From the NCBI GenBank assembly GCA_012103505.1, contig WLWP01000001.1, positions 4,030,001-4,094,000 of the forward strand: a stretch of DNA of 64,000 nucleotides. The letters run 5' to 3'. The notes beneath the pieces are model-generated. The model saw only the letters and a list, made by a program, of their open reading frames with translations, did no database searches and was not told the origin of the DNA. The translations under genes were made by a program, and so were the position numbers. Shown here one piece after another: positions 24,573-33,311 of this stretch (position 1 is the stretch's first letter; each line of letters opens with the position of its first letter). The stretch is from Pseudomonadales bacterium (GTDB lineage Bacteria > Pseudomonadota > Gammaproteobacteria > Pseudomonadales > Azotimanducaceae).

Positions 24573-25344
24573 CAGCTCGCCGTTTGGCGGCTAAAGTAGC
24601 GATGCCGACGAGATTGATGTCAGCCGGTGTTTCCAACAAGGCCGATTCTAGAAAATCCAAAGTCACCGGGTAAGGGTGTCCTACCAATACTGCAGAACCT
24701 TTGCGACGCGCGACTCGAATCGCTTGCTGAAAAGCGTTAGCGATCGCCACAGCGGATCGGTCATGGTCGAGAAAAACATCTCGCCGTAAAATTGTTACGC
24801 CAAGCTCGTCCGCCACCTTGTCAGTAACTGTCGCGGCAGTAGTTCTCGAATCCAAAAAGAACAATCCACGGTTACTGAGATGTCGCATAAATCGTCGCAT
24901 GGGTCCGTACTGGGTAGTCAGAAAGCTGCCAGTATGGTTGGAAAACCCTAGTGTCTGGGGGATCGCTCGAAGTGCTCGCTCGACCATCGCATCAAATTCC
25001 TGCACGCTCATTGCACTAGTCAGCGTGTCGGTTTCGTAACGCACATGCGTTGATGGCACGGGTTCCATAGGTTGATGAATGATGAGATCTTTTCCAGCTT
25101 CTGCTGTTTGGCGTGCCAAAAATTGTGTATGAGGGGCGAACGGTAAAACCGCGATTGTCACAGATGCGGGTAGGGTCACCGCGCGTAGCCCCCGGGCTTT
25201 GTTGTAACCCACATCGTCTATCACCACGGCTAGATCGGCGGCACTGACTGGCAGTGCCACAAGTCCAAGCAATAAGACTTGTGTCAGTTCTCGTCGTAGT
25301 GAGAGCGCAATTTGAAGTGCTCTCAAAGTGTCCTGTTTCCCCAA
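24505..25344 (-). CDS. Divergent polysaccharide deacetylase family protein (YibQ-like)
   Basis: The 279-residue exported protein has an N-terminal signal segment (VLLLGLVALPVSAADLAV) and the NodB-like divergent domain: AVVIDDVGYNKARG, IHQPMEP, SNHTGSF and FLDSRTT are typical of the YibQ/DUF610 family. Members sit near envC and ctpA in many gammaproteobacteria and are presumed to act on periplasmic glycans. It is the last gene of the gpmI-envC-ctpA-yibQ series. The start may be a few codons further in. Confidence 0.85.
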   Translation of the reverse strand: MGKQDTLRALQIALSLRRELTQVLLLGLVALPVSAADLAVVIDDVGYNKARGLRAVTLPASVTIAVLPFAPHTQFLARQTAEAGKDLIIHQPMEPVPSTHVRYETDTLTSAMSVQEFDAMVERALRAIPQTLGFSNHTGSFLTTQYGPMRRFMRHLSNRGLFFLDSRTTAATVTDKVADELGVTILRRDVFLDHDRSAVAIANAFQQAIRVARRKGSAVLVGHPYPVTLDFLESALLETPADINLVGIATLAAKRRAAMHQAGLVRQSHPTSLRISLGQ

Positions 25345-25384
25345 AATTGTCCGCGTCTATCGGCGGACTGATCTGATTTCCAGT

Positions 25385-26560
25385 CTATTCGGGGGGTGGG
25401 CTTAAGTAAACGTGCTGGGCTTGGGTTTCTGCTTTTAAGTGTTGCACGGCCTCGTCTATCAGCAGTTCGTCGTCGAGACTGAGCGGCATATCAGGCTCAA
25501 TCCCCTTTTTGTGAATCGATGTGCCTGCAGGCGTGAAGTAGTAGGCCGTGGTTAATTTGAGTGCTTGTTCGTCGTCGAGAGGGAGCACGGACTGGACAGA
25601 CCCTTTGCCATAACTCTTGCTGCCGATCAGCGTCGCGCGCTCATGATCTCTGAGAGCGGCGGCAACAATTTCGGACGCAGATGCTGAACCCCCGTTGATG
25701 AGAACGACCATCGGTACGCCCTGCAACACATCACCCTTGGTCGCGCGGTATTTGGCGTAGGACGACTGTAACCGACCTTCCGTGTACACGATCAGACCAT
25801 CGTCAAGAAAGTGATCAGCGACCTCCACTGATGATTGCAAGGTGCCACCGGGGTTGTTGCGCAGATCTAAGACCAAACCCTTCAGTTGGTCGCCGTCCTC
25901 TTCGACAAGAGCTTCGATTGCAGCAACGACATCTCTACTGGTGTGAGTTTGGAACTGGGAAATCCTGAGATAGCCATAGCCGGGCTCTAAAAGCCGGCTT
26001 TTAACCGAAGCGACACGGATGATCGCTCTCTCCAGAGTGACATCGAACGCATCTTCTTCTTCGCGGAAGATAGAGAGCGTCACTGGTGAGCCAGGCTCAC
26101 CACGGAGAATTTTGATCAGCCGTGACAGCTTCATACCCTTAATCGGATCGTCGTCTACGGCCGTGATTCGGTCACCTGGCTCTAGTCCTGCCGCTGCCGC
26201 GGGCGTTCCGTCCATTGGGGCGACGACAGTGAAGTAGCCATCGACCAAACCGAGCTCGATCCCGATCCCGCCAAAGCGTCCTGAGGTTGTGGATTGCAGT
26301 GATTCAAAGGAGCCAGCATCCAGGTAGTCGGAGTGCTCGTCTAAACCGTTCATCATGCCTTCAATCGCAAAGCCCAATAACTCTTCTTCACTCACCTCAG
26401 TAACGTAGCTTTCGGAAACCTGACGGAGAGCTTGCGAGAGGGTGCGTGATGGGTCGGCCGGTGTTTTGGCTCGCGTATAAAGGTGAGCGCCAACACCGAG
26501 AGCGAGTCCGCTAACGATACTTAGGATGATCCCAACAAGGGTGAGAGGTCGCAATACCAT
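25385..26560 (-). CDS. ctpA: Carboxyl-terminal processing protease, S41 family
   Basis: This 391-residue periplasmic serine protease has an N-terminal signal/anchor (LVGIILSIVSGLALGVGAHL), a PDZ domain (IGIELGLVDGYFTVVAPMDGT region), and the S41 catalytic core with the Ser in NGGSASASEIVA and the Lys in SKSYGKGSVQ. It trims the C termini of exported or peptidoglycan-associated proteins. It lies between envC and the yibQ-like gene, the common arrangement. Confidence 0.92.
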   Translation of the reverse strand: MVLRPLTLVGIILSIVSGLALGVGAHLYTRAKTPADPSRTLSQALRQVSESYVTEVSEEELLGFAIEGMMNGLDEHSDYLDAGSFESLQSTTSGRFGGIGIELGLVDGYFTVVAPMDGTPAAAAGLEPGDRITAVDDDPIKGMKLSRLIKILRGEPGSPVTLSIFREEEDAFDVTLERAIIRVASVKSRLLEPGYGYLRISQFQTHTSRDVVAAIEALVEEDGDQLKGLVLDLRNNPGGTLQSSVEVADHFLDDGLIVYTEGRLQSSYAKYRATKGDVLQGVPMVVLINGGSASASEIVAAALRDHERATLIGSKSYGKGSVQSVLPLDDEQALKLTTAYYFTPAGTSIHKKGIEPDMPLSLDDELLIDEAVQHLKAETQAQHVYLSPPPE

Positions 26561-26577
26561 GCGGCGAGTGTGGCAGC

Positions 26578-27747
26578 TTAGCTGCGATCGATCCAGCCGA
26601 TGGGATCCTTAGGTTCACCGCGGAAACGGACCTCAAAATAGACGCCAGGGTTTTGTGAGCCGCCGCTATTGCCTGCATCAGCGATAACCTCGCCACTTTC
26701 AACCAGGTCACCGACCTTTTTGTGCAGTACGTCGACGTGACCGTAGAGGGTGAGATAGTCGCTACCATGGTCAACAATGGTCAAAAAACCAAAGCCACGC
26801 AGCCAATCCGCGAAAACGACTCGCCCGCGAAAGACAGATGTCACGGGACTGCCGTGTGGTGCTGCGATATCGATGCCGTGCCAGCGCAATCGGTTGTCCG
26901 CGCGACGACTGCCAAAGGCGTGGCGAATGCGGCCGGGGACCGGCATCGGTAGTGCACCACGGGCCGCGACAAACGCTGATCCGTCCAACTCACTTGCCCT
27001 GGTTCGCAATTGTGTGAGTAGCGTTTCCAAACGCTCCCGGTCCCGAACGAGGCGGTTATGTTCTTCTTCCTTTGTTTCTTGTTCTGCTTCGAGGGCCGCC
27101 ACTAACTTGCTGCGTTCACCGCGCTGCACTGCCAGAGTTGATTGTTCTTGTTGTAAATCATCCCGTCGCTCGTCCAAGCTTACTTGTCGGTCAGTCAAAG
27201 CGGCATTTGTATCAGCCAGCTTTATTAGCGTTTCTTTATACTCAGCCATCACGTCTAATCGTGAAGCACTGAACTCGCGGTGATACCGCATCATACGGTC
27301 TAGCGTATCGGGTGACTCTTGATTGAGAAGCTGCTTGAGAAAGTCCTGGCCAGTCAACCGGTAGGCCGCTCCGACGTGTTTCGCGATGTGTGCTGCTTGG
27401 GTTTGTTGCTGAAGTTTCAGCTCTTCTGCTTCAGCAGTAAGTTCTTTGAGCTCAGCGCGAAGGCTGGCCAAGTCTCTGGTAGTTACGTTGACTTCTTTGT
27501 TGAGCCGAGAAATGTCTTTGTCTTGTCGCTGTATGTCTGCCAACCAGCGCGTGCGTTTTTTCTCGGCCTCGGAGAACCATTCATCGAGAGCGTTGAGGCG
27601 CGCGACCGTTTCTTGGAGTTCTTTGGCTGTAGCTTGTGTCTCAGGGTCGGGGGTTTGCCCAAGTGTGACGACTGCTATCAGAGAGATTGCGAGTGTGCTG
27701 GCCTGTTTGAACAAGCTGGCGTACGTACGTTTGCTTATGCTAAGCAA
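26578..27747 (-). CDS. envC: Murein hydrolase activator EnvC-like, LytM-domain protein
   Basis: The 389-residue exported protein has a signal peptide, two long coiled-coil stretches rich in Glu/Gln/Lys (about residues 35-250) and a C-terminal LytM domain. The domain lacks proper zinc ligands: RWHGID replaces the usual HxGxD spacing and GVYFEV replaces HVHF, as in EnvC, so it should activate amidases at the division site rather than cut peptidoglycan itself. It is followed by ctpA and preceded by gpmI. Confidence 0.92.
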   Translation of the reverse strand: MLSISKRTYASLFKQASTLAISLIAVVTLGQTPDPETQATAKELQETVARLNALDEWFSEAEKKRTRWLADIQRQDKDISRLNKEVNVTTRDLASLRAELKELTAEAEELKLQQQTQAAHIAKHVGAAYRLTGQDFLKQLLNQESPDTLDRMMRYHREFSASRLDVMAEYKETLIKLADTNAALTDRQVSLDERRDDLQQEQSTLAVQRGERSKLVAALEAEQETKEEEHNRLVRDRERLETLLTQLRTRASELDGSAFVAARGALPMPVPGRIRHAFGSRRADNRLRWHGIDIAAPHGSPVTSVFRGRVVFADWLRGFGFLTIVDHGSDYLTLYGHVDVLHKKVGDLVESGEVIADAGNSGGSQNPGVYFEVRFRGEPKDPIGWIDRS

Positions 27748-27770
27748 GTATCGTTGCCTGTCTGCGTCGC

Positions 27771-29324
27771 TTAAGCGGTCTGCGCAGTTTCGATTGTAGC
27801 AAGCGAACGGCCGGTCATTTCCGTGGGGATTTCGATGTGCATCAGGTCCAAAAGAGTTGGTGCGACATCCGATAACGTCCCGTATTGGCGCAATTGGATT
27901 TGTTGTGGTCCAACGTACACGAGCGGTACCGCGTTGTGTGTGTGAGCTGTGTGTGCTTGTTTGTTTTCGGTATCCAACATCTGTTCACAGTTCCCGTGAT
28001 CAGCCGTGATGAGCATCTGCCCGCCAGTCTCTTCGATTGCAGTGCGTAGTTCACCTAGGGCAGCATCTAGAGTTTCAACGGCGATTTTCGCTGGTTCTAG
28101 TTGGCCAGTGTGGCCGACCATGTCGCCATTGGCGTAGTTACAAACGATGACGTCGTGTTTACCGGCCTTGATGGCAGCGACCAATTTTCGAGTCACTTCG
28201 GGGGCACTCATCTCGGGTTGTAGATCGTAAGTTGCCACTTTCGGGGAAGGGACGAGCTCCCGCTCTTCACCCGGATAAGCAGCTTCGACCCCACCTGAGA
28301 AAAAGAATGTTACATGGGCGTACTTTTCGGTTTCTGCGATGCGCAGTTGGCGCTTGCCCAGATTGGAGAGATATTCACCAAGCGTGTTGTTGAAACGCTG
28401 TTGGTCGAATGCGCAGGGTAGCTCGAGGTCATCGGCGTAACGCGTGAGCATGACAAAGTCAGCTAGTTTCACTACAGAGCGTCGTTTAAAGCCGTCGAAG
28501 TCGGGATTTGCGATCGCTCGACTGATTTGACGCGCTCGGTCCGCGCGAAAATTCATAAAGACGATTGCGTCGCCGTCTTGCATCGTGACTGGTGTTTCAT
28601 CGAGCGCATGTATCGCCGTGGGTTGGACAAATTCATCGTTTTCGTCTCGCCCGTAGGCGCTCTGGAGGGCGGCACTCGCACTGGTCTCATGGTAGGGCGC
28701 TTCACCGCGAACGACTAAGTTGTAGGCTTGTTCGACACGGTCCCAATTGTTATCGCGATCCATAGCAAGGTAACGGCCAACAACGCTCGCAACGCGGCCG
28801 TTGCCAAGGTCGGTAAATAAATCTTCAGCTGCTTTGAGAGAGGTCGCCGCTGAGCGGGGCGGTGTATCACGCCCGTCTAGAAATGCATGCAGATAGACTG
28901 TTTGCACCCCTCGCGCCGCTGCCGCTCGGATGAGTTCAAGGATTTGATCCTCATGACTATGTACGCCACCCGGGGATAGTAGGCCCATGATATGGAGGAC
29001 GCCGCTAGACTTGTCGACTTTCTTGAATGCCGCTTTGATGGCGCGATTGTTCTTAAACTCGCCTTGGCTGATGGCACGATCGATGCGCGTAAAGTCCTGG
29101 TAGATCACCCTCCCGGCGCCGAGATTCATATGTCCAACTTCAGAGTTGCCCATCTGTCCTGGGGGTAAGCCGACGTCTTCTCCGGATCCGGATATCAGCG
29201 TATGAGGTTGTTCAGCCCATAAACGATCCCATTCTGGTGTGTCTGCCAGGGCGATAGCGTTGTGCTCTTCTGCCTCTCGATAGCCAAAGCCATCGAGAAC
29301 GACGAGTAGATTCACCGAGGACAT
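27771..29324 (-). CDS. gpmI: 2,3-bisphosphoglycerate-independent phosphoglycerate mutase
   Basis: This 517-residue Mn-dependent enzyme interconverts 3- and 2-phosphoglycerate. The phosphorylated Ser61 is in [12 protein letters not shown], the N-terminal metal block is LVVLDGFGY, and the second metal cluster includes [12 protein letters not shown] and [11 protein letters not shown]. It opens a minus-strand run gpmI-envC-ctpA-yibQ. It is divergent from the rhodanese gene across a 110-base promoter gap. Confidence 0.97.
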   Translation of the reverse strand: MSSVNLLVVLDGFGYREAEEHNAIALADTPEWDRLWAEQPHTLISGSGEDVGLPPGQMGNSEVGHMNLGAGRVIYQDFTRIDRAISQGEFKNNRAIKAAFKKVDKSSGVLHIMGLLSPGGVHSHEDQILELIRAAAARGVQTVYLHAFLDGRDTPPRSAATSLKAAEDLFTDLGNGRVASVVGRYLAMDRDNNWDRVEQAYNLVVRGEAPYHETSASAALQSAYGRDENDEFVQPTAIHALDETPVTMQDGDAIVFMNFRADRARQISRAIANPDFDGFKRRSVVKLADFVMLTRYADDLELPCAFDQQRFNNTLGEYLSNLGKRQLRIAETEKYAHVTFFFSGGVEAAYPGEERELVPSPKVATYDLQPEMSAPEVTRKLVAAIKAGKHDVIVCNYANGDMVGHTGQLEPAKIAVETLDAALGELRTAIEETGGQMLITADHGNCEQMLDTENKQAHTAHTHNAVPLVYVGPQQIQLRQYGTLSDVAPTLLDLMHIEIPTEMTGRSLATIETAQTA

Positions 29325-29434
29325 AGGCTTCTCAACACGTTTAATATGGGCCGCGATTCTAGCAAAAAAATGTTTGCTACCGATGTGTATAATCGCGCGT
29401 TTTCGCGCTTGTCCGGAAACCCAGACTGAGAATT

Positions 29435-29851
29435 ATGGAAGACCTTTTTATCTACGTCAGCAATCACCCCTTCTTGGTGGGTACCTTTGCCGTTCTGCTC
29501 GCGCTGTTCATTCGCAATGAGATGGGCCGCGGTGGGTCAGTCATCGGCGTGCAAGAAGTCGTGCAACTCGTTAACAATGAAAACGCGGTTGTGGTCGATG
29601 TGCGGGACAAATCCGAATACGACCAAGGCCATATTGTTGAGTCCATCAACATTCCTTATGCCTCAATCGATAGTCGTGCTGATGAGCTAAATAAATTCAA
29701 AGAACAGCCCATCGTAATCGCCTGCAAAATGGGCCAGCACTCTGGCGCTGCAGGTACAACACTGCGCAAGAAAGGCTTCGAGAACGTTTCGAGGTTGCGG
29801 GGCGGAATTGCCGAGTGGCGGGGTCAAAACCTCCCTGTAGTGAAAACCTAG
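29435..29851 (+). CDS. Membrane-anchored rhodanese-like sulfurtransferase (YibN-like)
   Basis: The 138-residue protein has an N-terminal membrane helix (FLVGTFAVLLALFI) and a single rhodanese domain with active-site Cys in ACKMGQHSG and the standard VVDVRDKSEYDQGHI and SINIPYA blocks. It should carry persulfide sulfur at the inner membrane. The stop overlaps the GTG of secB; the glutaredoxin gene often found between them is absent. Confidence 0.9.
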   Translation: MEDLFIYVSNHPFLVGTFAVLLALFIRNEMGRGGSVIGVQEVVQLVNNENAVVVDVRDKSEYDQGHIVESINIPYASIDSRADELNKFKEQPIVIACKMGQHSGAAGTTLRKKGFENVSRLRGGIAEWRGQNLPVVKT

Positions 29852-30327
29852 TGAGTGAAGCGGTTCAGGTTCAACTTCGAATTGAACGAATCTACGTCAA
29901 GGATGCGTCCTTTGAGTCGCCGGGTGCGCCAAGCATCTTTACCCAGCAGTTCAAGCCGGAAATGAAGGTCGACATAAATACCAATGTGAATAGCCTCGGC
30001 GATGATCGTCACGAGGTGGTGTTGTCGGCGACGGTTAATGCGATGCGTTCAGAAGAAAATCACGCCTACATTGTTGAGGTACAGCAGGCGGGGATCTTTG
30101 TCATTGAGGGTGCAGAAGGCGGCACACTGCGGCAGGTACTCGGCATCGCGTGTCCGAATGCGCTGTTTCCTTACTTGCGAGAGACGTTAGATACACTAGT
30201 CACCAAGGGTGGTTTTCCACCATTGCATCTAGCACCGGTGAATTTTGAGATGCTCTACTCGGAGGCCATGCGACAAGCTGGGGCACAAGGCGAGAGCATA
30301 CCCAGCGCAGGTGAGACGCAGCACTAA
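29851..30327 (+). CDS. secB: Protein-export chaperone SecB
   Basis: SecB holds preproteins unfolded and hands them to SecA. The protein of about 158 residues has the family core: RIYVKDASFESPGAP, then VVLSATVNA, and CPNALFPYLRETL with the following GGFPPLHLAPVNFE. A GTG start at 29851, overlapping the rhodanese stop, matches the SecB N terminus (SEAVQVQ); an upstream ATG at 29815 in the same frame is inside the rhodanese gene. It converges with trmL. Confidence 0.95.
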   Translation: MSEAVQVQLRIERIYVKDASFESPGAPSIFTQQFKPEMKVDINTNVNSLGDDRHEVVLSATVNAMRSEENHAYIVEVQQAGIFVIEGAEGGTLRQVLGIACPNALFPYLRETLDTLVTKGGFPPLHLAPVNFEMLYSEAMRQAGAQGESIPSAGETQH

Positions 30328-30791
30328 CGACTGTCTACAAAGCCGACCTGACGCCAAGCCTCATAGAGGGCGACGGCCACAGAGTTAGCCAAATTCAAAC
30401 TTCTTGATTCAGGGTGCATCGGTATTCGAAGCCGATTTTCCTTGGGTAGAGCCGCCAAGAAATCGGCCGGCAAGCCTCGTGTCTCTGGACCAAATACGAA
30501 GGCGTCTGTAACGCTAAAGTTCGCCGTTGTGTAGTTGTTCGTTGCCTTGGTTGTAAACGCGAAGGAGCGAGGCGGCTGAACCTGCGCAACGTATTCGTCG
30601 TAGCTGTCGTGCAATGTGACGTGCGCCAAGTCGTGGTAATCGAGTCCTGCACGCTTCAGCCGTCGATCTTCCCATTCAAAACCAAAAGGCCTGATTAGAT
30701 GCAGACTGGCGCCAGTATTGGCGCAGAGGCGGATGATGTTCCCTGTGTTAGGCGGAATTTCTGGCTCATAGAGCACGATACTGAAGGGCAT
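30324..30791 (-). CDS. trmL: tRNA (cytidine(34)-2'-O)-methyltransferase TrmL
   Basis: This 155-residue SPOUT methyltransferase methylates the wobble ribose of certain Leu tRNAs. Family signatures are clear: LYEPEIPPNTGNIIRLCANTG at the start (abridged), FGPETRGLP, IPMHPESRSLNLANSVA with the knot region, and ALYEAWRQ. It is a single minus-strand gene, overlapping the secB end by four bases. In related genomes it also follows secB. Confidence 0.95.
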   Translation of the reverse strand: MPFSIVLYEPEIPPNTGNIIRLCANTGASLHLIRPFGFEWEDRRLKRAGLDYHDLAHVTLHDSYDEYVAQVQPPRSFAFTTKATNNYTTANFSVTDAFVFGPETRGLPADFLAALPKENRLRIPMHPESRSLNLANSVAVALYEAWRQVGFVDSR

Positions 30792-30954
30792 CGACGGATT
30801 GTGCGGTAAAGCGTTCCCTCGTGCTAGGAACCCGCTTCTGAAAAGCCGGAAAACCGGTGGTTGGAGGTAAAAGAGCGGGAGAAATGGCCTCTCAGGCGAA
30901 ATCGTTAATCGTTCCTATACTGCTAGACACATAGAAGTTTAATTTTGAGGTCCT

Positions 30955-31745
30955 ATGAACGGCCAGTGGCTGCGCAAGATCGTGGGCTTTGGTGATGCAG
31001 CCAAGGCTGAGACAAGCCATACGTCCCAGACAAGGAACTGTCTGATGCGGTTAAGTGGCTAATTCAAGAGCAAGTCGATTTTCCCGTCGATCAGGCGAGC
31101 ATTGATACGTTTCCAGTACCAGCGGCGGCTCAACGAGATGGTGCATCCATCTTTGTTGTGTCACTACCAAAACCACGCCTAGGCGCGCTTGTTTCAGGAA
31201 TCAACAATCTTGGCCTCGACGTCACGAGTGTTGATGTTACTGAACTCGCGGTACGAAACCTCGCTTGGCAGTGTTTTCCCATGGCCGACCAGAACGTAGC
31301 GATGCTCAGACTGACAGCGAATAGCGGCCTACTTACTGTGTCGCGTGGTTCCGACCTATATGTGGCACGGCGCATTTCTGGCGTGCCAGAACAGTTTAGT
31401 GCGGTTGCTCTCGAAGAATTTCGTGAACGCCTGTTGCTGCAAGTACAACGTTCGATCGATTACTACGAGAGCGCTATGGGCCAAGCGGGATGTGACTTAC
31501 TGATGGTCGCCTGTACCCAATCCTGGACTGGTCCTGTCACAGAATTTCTACGAGACGCACTCTCGATTCCCGTGCGGGCAGTTTCAGATGCGATATCCGA
31601 CGAATTCTCCGTGGAGCTCTATAACCCTCAACGGGGCAAAATTGATTGGGGTTCGGTGACAGATGATGAAATGAACGCGCTGTGTGCGTCGCTACCAGCA
31701 CTTGGCGGGGCGCTCCGTCCGATCATAGAAGCGGAGGCGGCGTAG
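30955..31745 (+). pseudogene. mshI: mshI-like pilus biogenesis gene with internal deletion/frameshift
   Basis: An ATG at 30955 after a GAGG box begins MNGQWLRKIVGFGDAAKAE, but this frame stops at 31060-31062. The MshI-like protein is readable from about 31011 in another frame (KPYVPDKELSDAVKWLIQEQ, then VDFPVDQASIDTFPVP) and continues intact to the stop at 31745. Normal MshI proteins have roughly 60-70 more residues between these parts, the first half of the actin-like domain. So a non-triplet deletion joins them near 31010. A GTG at 31158 could restart translation of the C-terminal two-thirds. It is either a real lesion or an assembly error. Confidence 0.65.
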
Positions 31746-32342
31746 GTGTTACAACAAGTTAATCTGCTTAGTACTGACCTGTTACCGCAGCAGCCGTTGC
31801 TCGAGTTTCGGCAGATGTTAGTTGCCTTGGCGGCCTTTGTGGTTGTGCTATTGACGTTGTCTAGCGTGAAAGGCTTTGAGGTGTGGCAAGGATTTGTGGA
31901 CACGGAGGCGCTGGAAGAGGATTTGGTTCTTTTACTCGCGCAAATCAAAGGCGTTGACGCAAAAACGGCATTGCAGGCAGAGCTCGATGCATTGAACACG
32001 AGTAAGGCTGATCGGCTCGCTGAGCTTGATGTCTTAAAGGTTGCTAAGCGAGTTGGTGGGTTTTCAGATCAATTGGTGGTCTTGGCCGAGAGTCGGGTTA
32101 CTGGTCTTTGGCTCACGGATTTTTCATTTGTCCAGGTTGAAGGTAGTGAGCCACACCTGAGTGTCGTGGGCGTTGCCCACCAGCCTGAACTTGTGGGTCA
32201 ATTTTTGCGAGAGCTCCAGAGCCACGGTGGTTTCTCTGGATATCAGTTTTCGGAGCTGGAAATCCAACGTGAGGCAGAAGAGAAGCTTGCGCACTTCAGC
32301 CTTCTAGGTCAGGAAATTGACGTGGACGGAGCGCCCGGATGA
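31746..32342 (+). CDS. PilN-like pilus assembly protein (MSHA biogenesis)
   Basis: The 198-residue bitopic membrane protein has a short N-terminal cytoplasmic sequence with the PilN signature (QQVNLLSTDLLP), one membrane helix (MLVALAAFVVVLLTL), a coiled-coil stretch (about residues 60-100) and a ferredoxin-like periplasmic domain (GLWLTDFSFVQVEG). PilN links the cytoplasmic PilM/MshI-like ring to PilO/MshJ. A GTG start follows the mshI stop, and its end overlaps mshJ as ATGA. Confidence 0.85.
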   Translation: MLQQVNLLSTDLLPQQPLLEFRQMLVALAAFVVVLLTLSSVKGFEVWQGFVDTEALEEDLVLLLAQIKGVDAKTALQAELDALNTSKADRLAELDVLKVAKRVGGFSDQLVVLAESRVTGLWLTDFSFVQVEGSEPHLSVVGVAHQPELVGQFLRELQSHGGFSGYQFSELEIQREAEEKLAHFSLLGQEIDVDGAPG

Positions 32343-32980
32343 GTTCTCGTTTCGCGCAATTAAAAAATCTACAGGATTGGTATCAAGCGCTGAGCACTCG
32401 AGAGAGGGTTCTAGTTTTGGCCGCAGTTGCGGCAGGTGTTTGGGTTGTTTGGTTGTTTGCCATTTGGGAGCCGCTTCTCAATACCAGTGTTAGCGTGCAG
32501 CAGAAAGAACAGCGTCTCGAGTCTGAAGCGAATGCTGCTGGCAATAGTCTAGCGATGCAAGTTCAGGTGGATGCGGAAGTCGCTGACTTGGAGTCAGACC
32601 TCGGACTTGTTGCTGATGAAATTGCACAGCTTGAGCTAGACCTTGAACAAGCGATGCGCGCCTTTGTCCCGCCTGAACGGATGGTGGGTGTACTGAGAGA
32701 CGTGTTAGTCAAAGTGCCTGGTGTTCACATCGTCTCTCTAAGAAGCCAACTACCAGAGGCTGTAACGAACGGCGATCAAATTGTCTTCTACAGGCACCCA
32801 GTCACATTGGAGATAGAGGGGCGCTACGCAAACTTGCATGACTATTTGGTCGCCCTAGAGTCTCGGACAGAAATGTTGTCCTTTCACTCGCTCGATTACC
32901 AAGTTGTCGAACACCCGTTAGCCCGGGCTACGTTGAAGCTATCGACTCTCAGTAGATCTAAAGAATGGTTGGGGGTATAG
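32339..32980 (+). CDS. mshJ: MshJ / PilO-like pilus assembly protein
   Basis: The 213-residue protein has one N-terminal membrane helix (VLVLAAVAAGVWVVWLFAIW), a long coiled coil and a C-terminal ferredoxin-like domain with IEGRYANLHDYLVALE, typical of MshJ/PilO. It is part of the inner-membrane alignment complex of the pilus machine. The ATG overlaps the preceding stop (ATGA). Confidence 0.85.
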   Translation: MSSRFAQLKNLQDWYQALSTRERVLVLAAVAAGVWVVWLFAIWEPLLNTSVSVQQKEQRLESEANAAGNSLAMQVQVDAEVADLESDLGLVADEIAQLELDLEQAMRAFVPPERMVGVLRDVLVKVPGVHIVSLRSQLPEAVTNGDQIVFYRHPVTLEIEGRYANLHDYLVALESRTEMLSFHSLDYQVVEHPLARATLKLSTLSRSKEWLGV

Positions 32981-32981
32981 G

Positions 32982-33311
32982 GTGACGCAGATTAGTAAAT
33001 ATTTTTTTCTAGCGTCCGTTCTGGTTATCTTTCTGCCTGCCTTAGTATATTCGTTGGAAGATCCAACCCAACCCTACATTGGATCGTCTGGCAGCGTCGC
33101 GCCATCCGTGCGTATTGAACTGTCGTCGGTACTAATCAGTGAAGAAAGAAAGCTCGCAATTATAAATGGCGAAGTTCTTCTCGAAGGAAGTTCTAACGAG
33201 GAATTTACCGTCGCACGTGTTCATCGAAACGGTGTCGTTCTGATGCGGCATGGTGGAGAGATCGAACGCATCGAATTGGAAGGCGCGAACGTTATGCAGG
33301 TTAAAAAGTAA
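32982..33311 (+). CDS. mshK: MshK / PilP-like pilus protein
   Basis: This 109-residue exported protein has a signal peptide (YFFLASVLVIFLPALVYS) followed by LEDPTQP, the hallmark of MshK, and a small beta domain (LSSVLISEERKLAIINGEVL). MshK/PilP joins the inner-membrane complex to the secretin. It begins with GTG and its TAA overlaps the next ATG (TAATG). Confidence 0.85.
   Translation: MTQISKYFFLASVLVIFLPALVYSLEDPTQPYIGSSGSVAPSVRIELSSVLISEERKLAIINGEVLLEGSSNEEFTVARVHRNGVVLMRHGGEIERIELEGANVMQVKK

Noticed and set aside
26578..27747. EnvC-like protein as an active LytM endopeptidase
   Set aside because: The zinc ligands are not in the HxxxD/HxH arrangement needed for activity.
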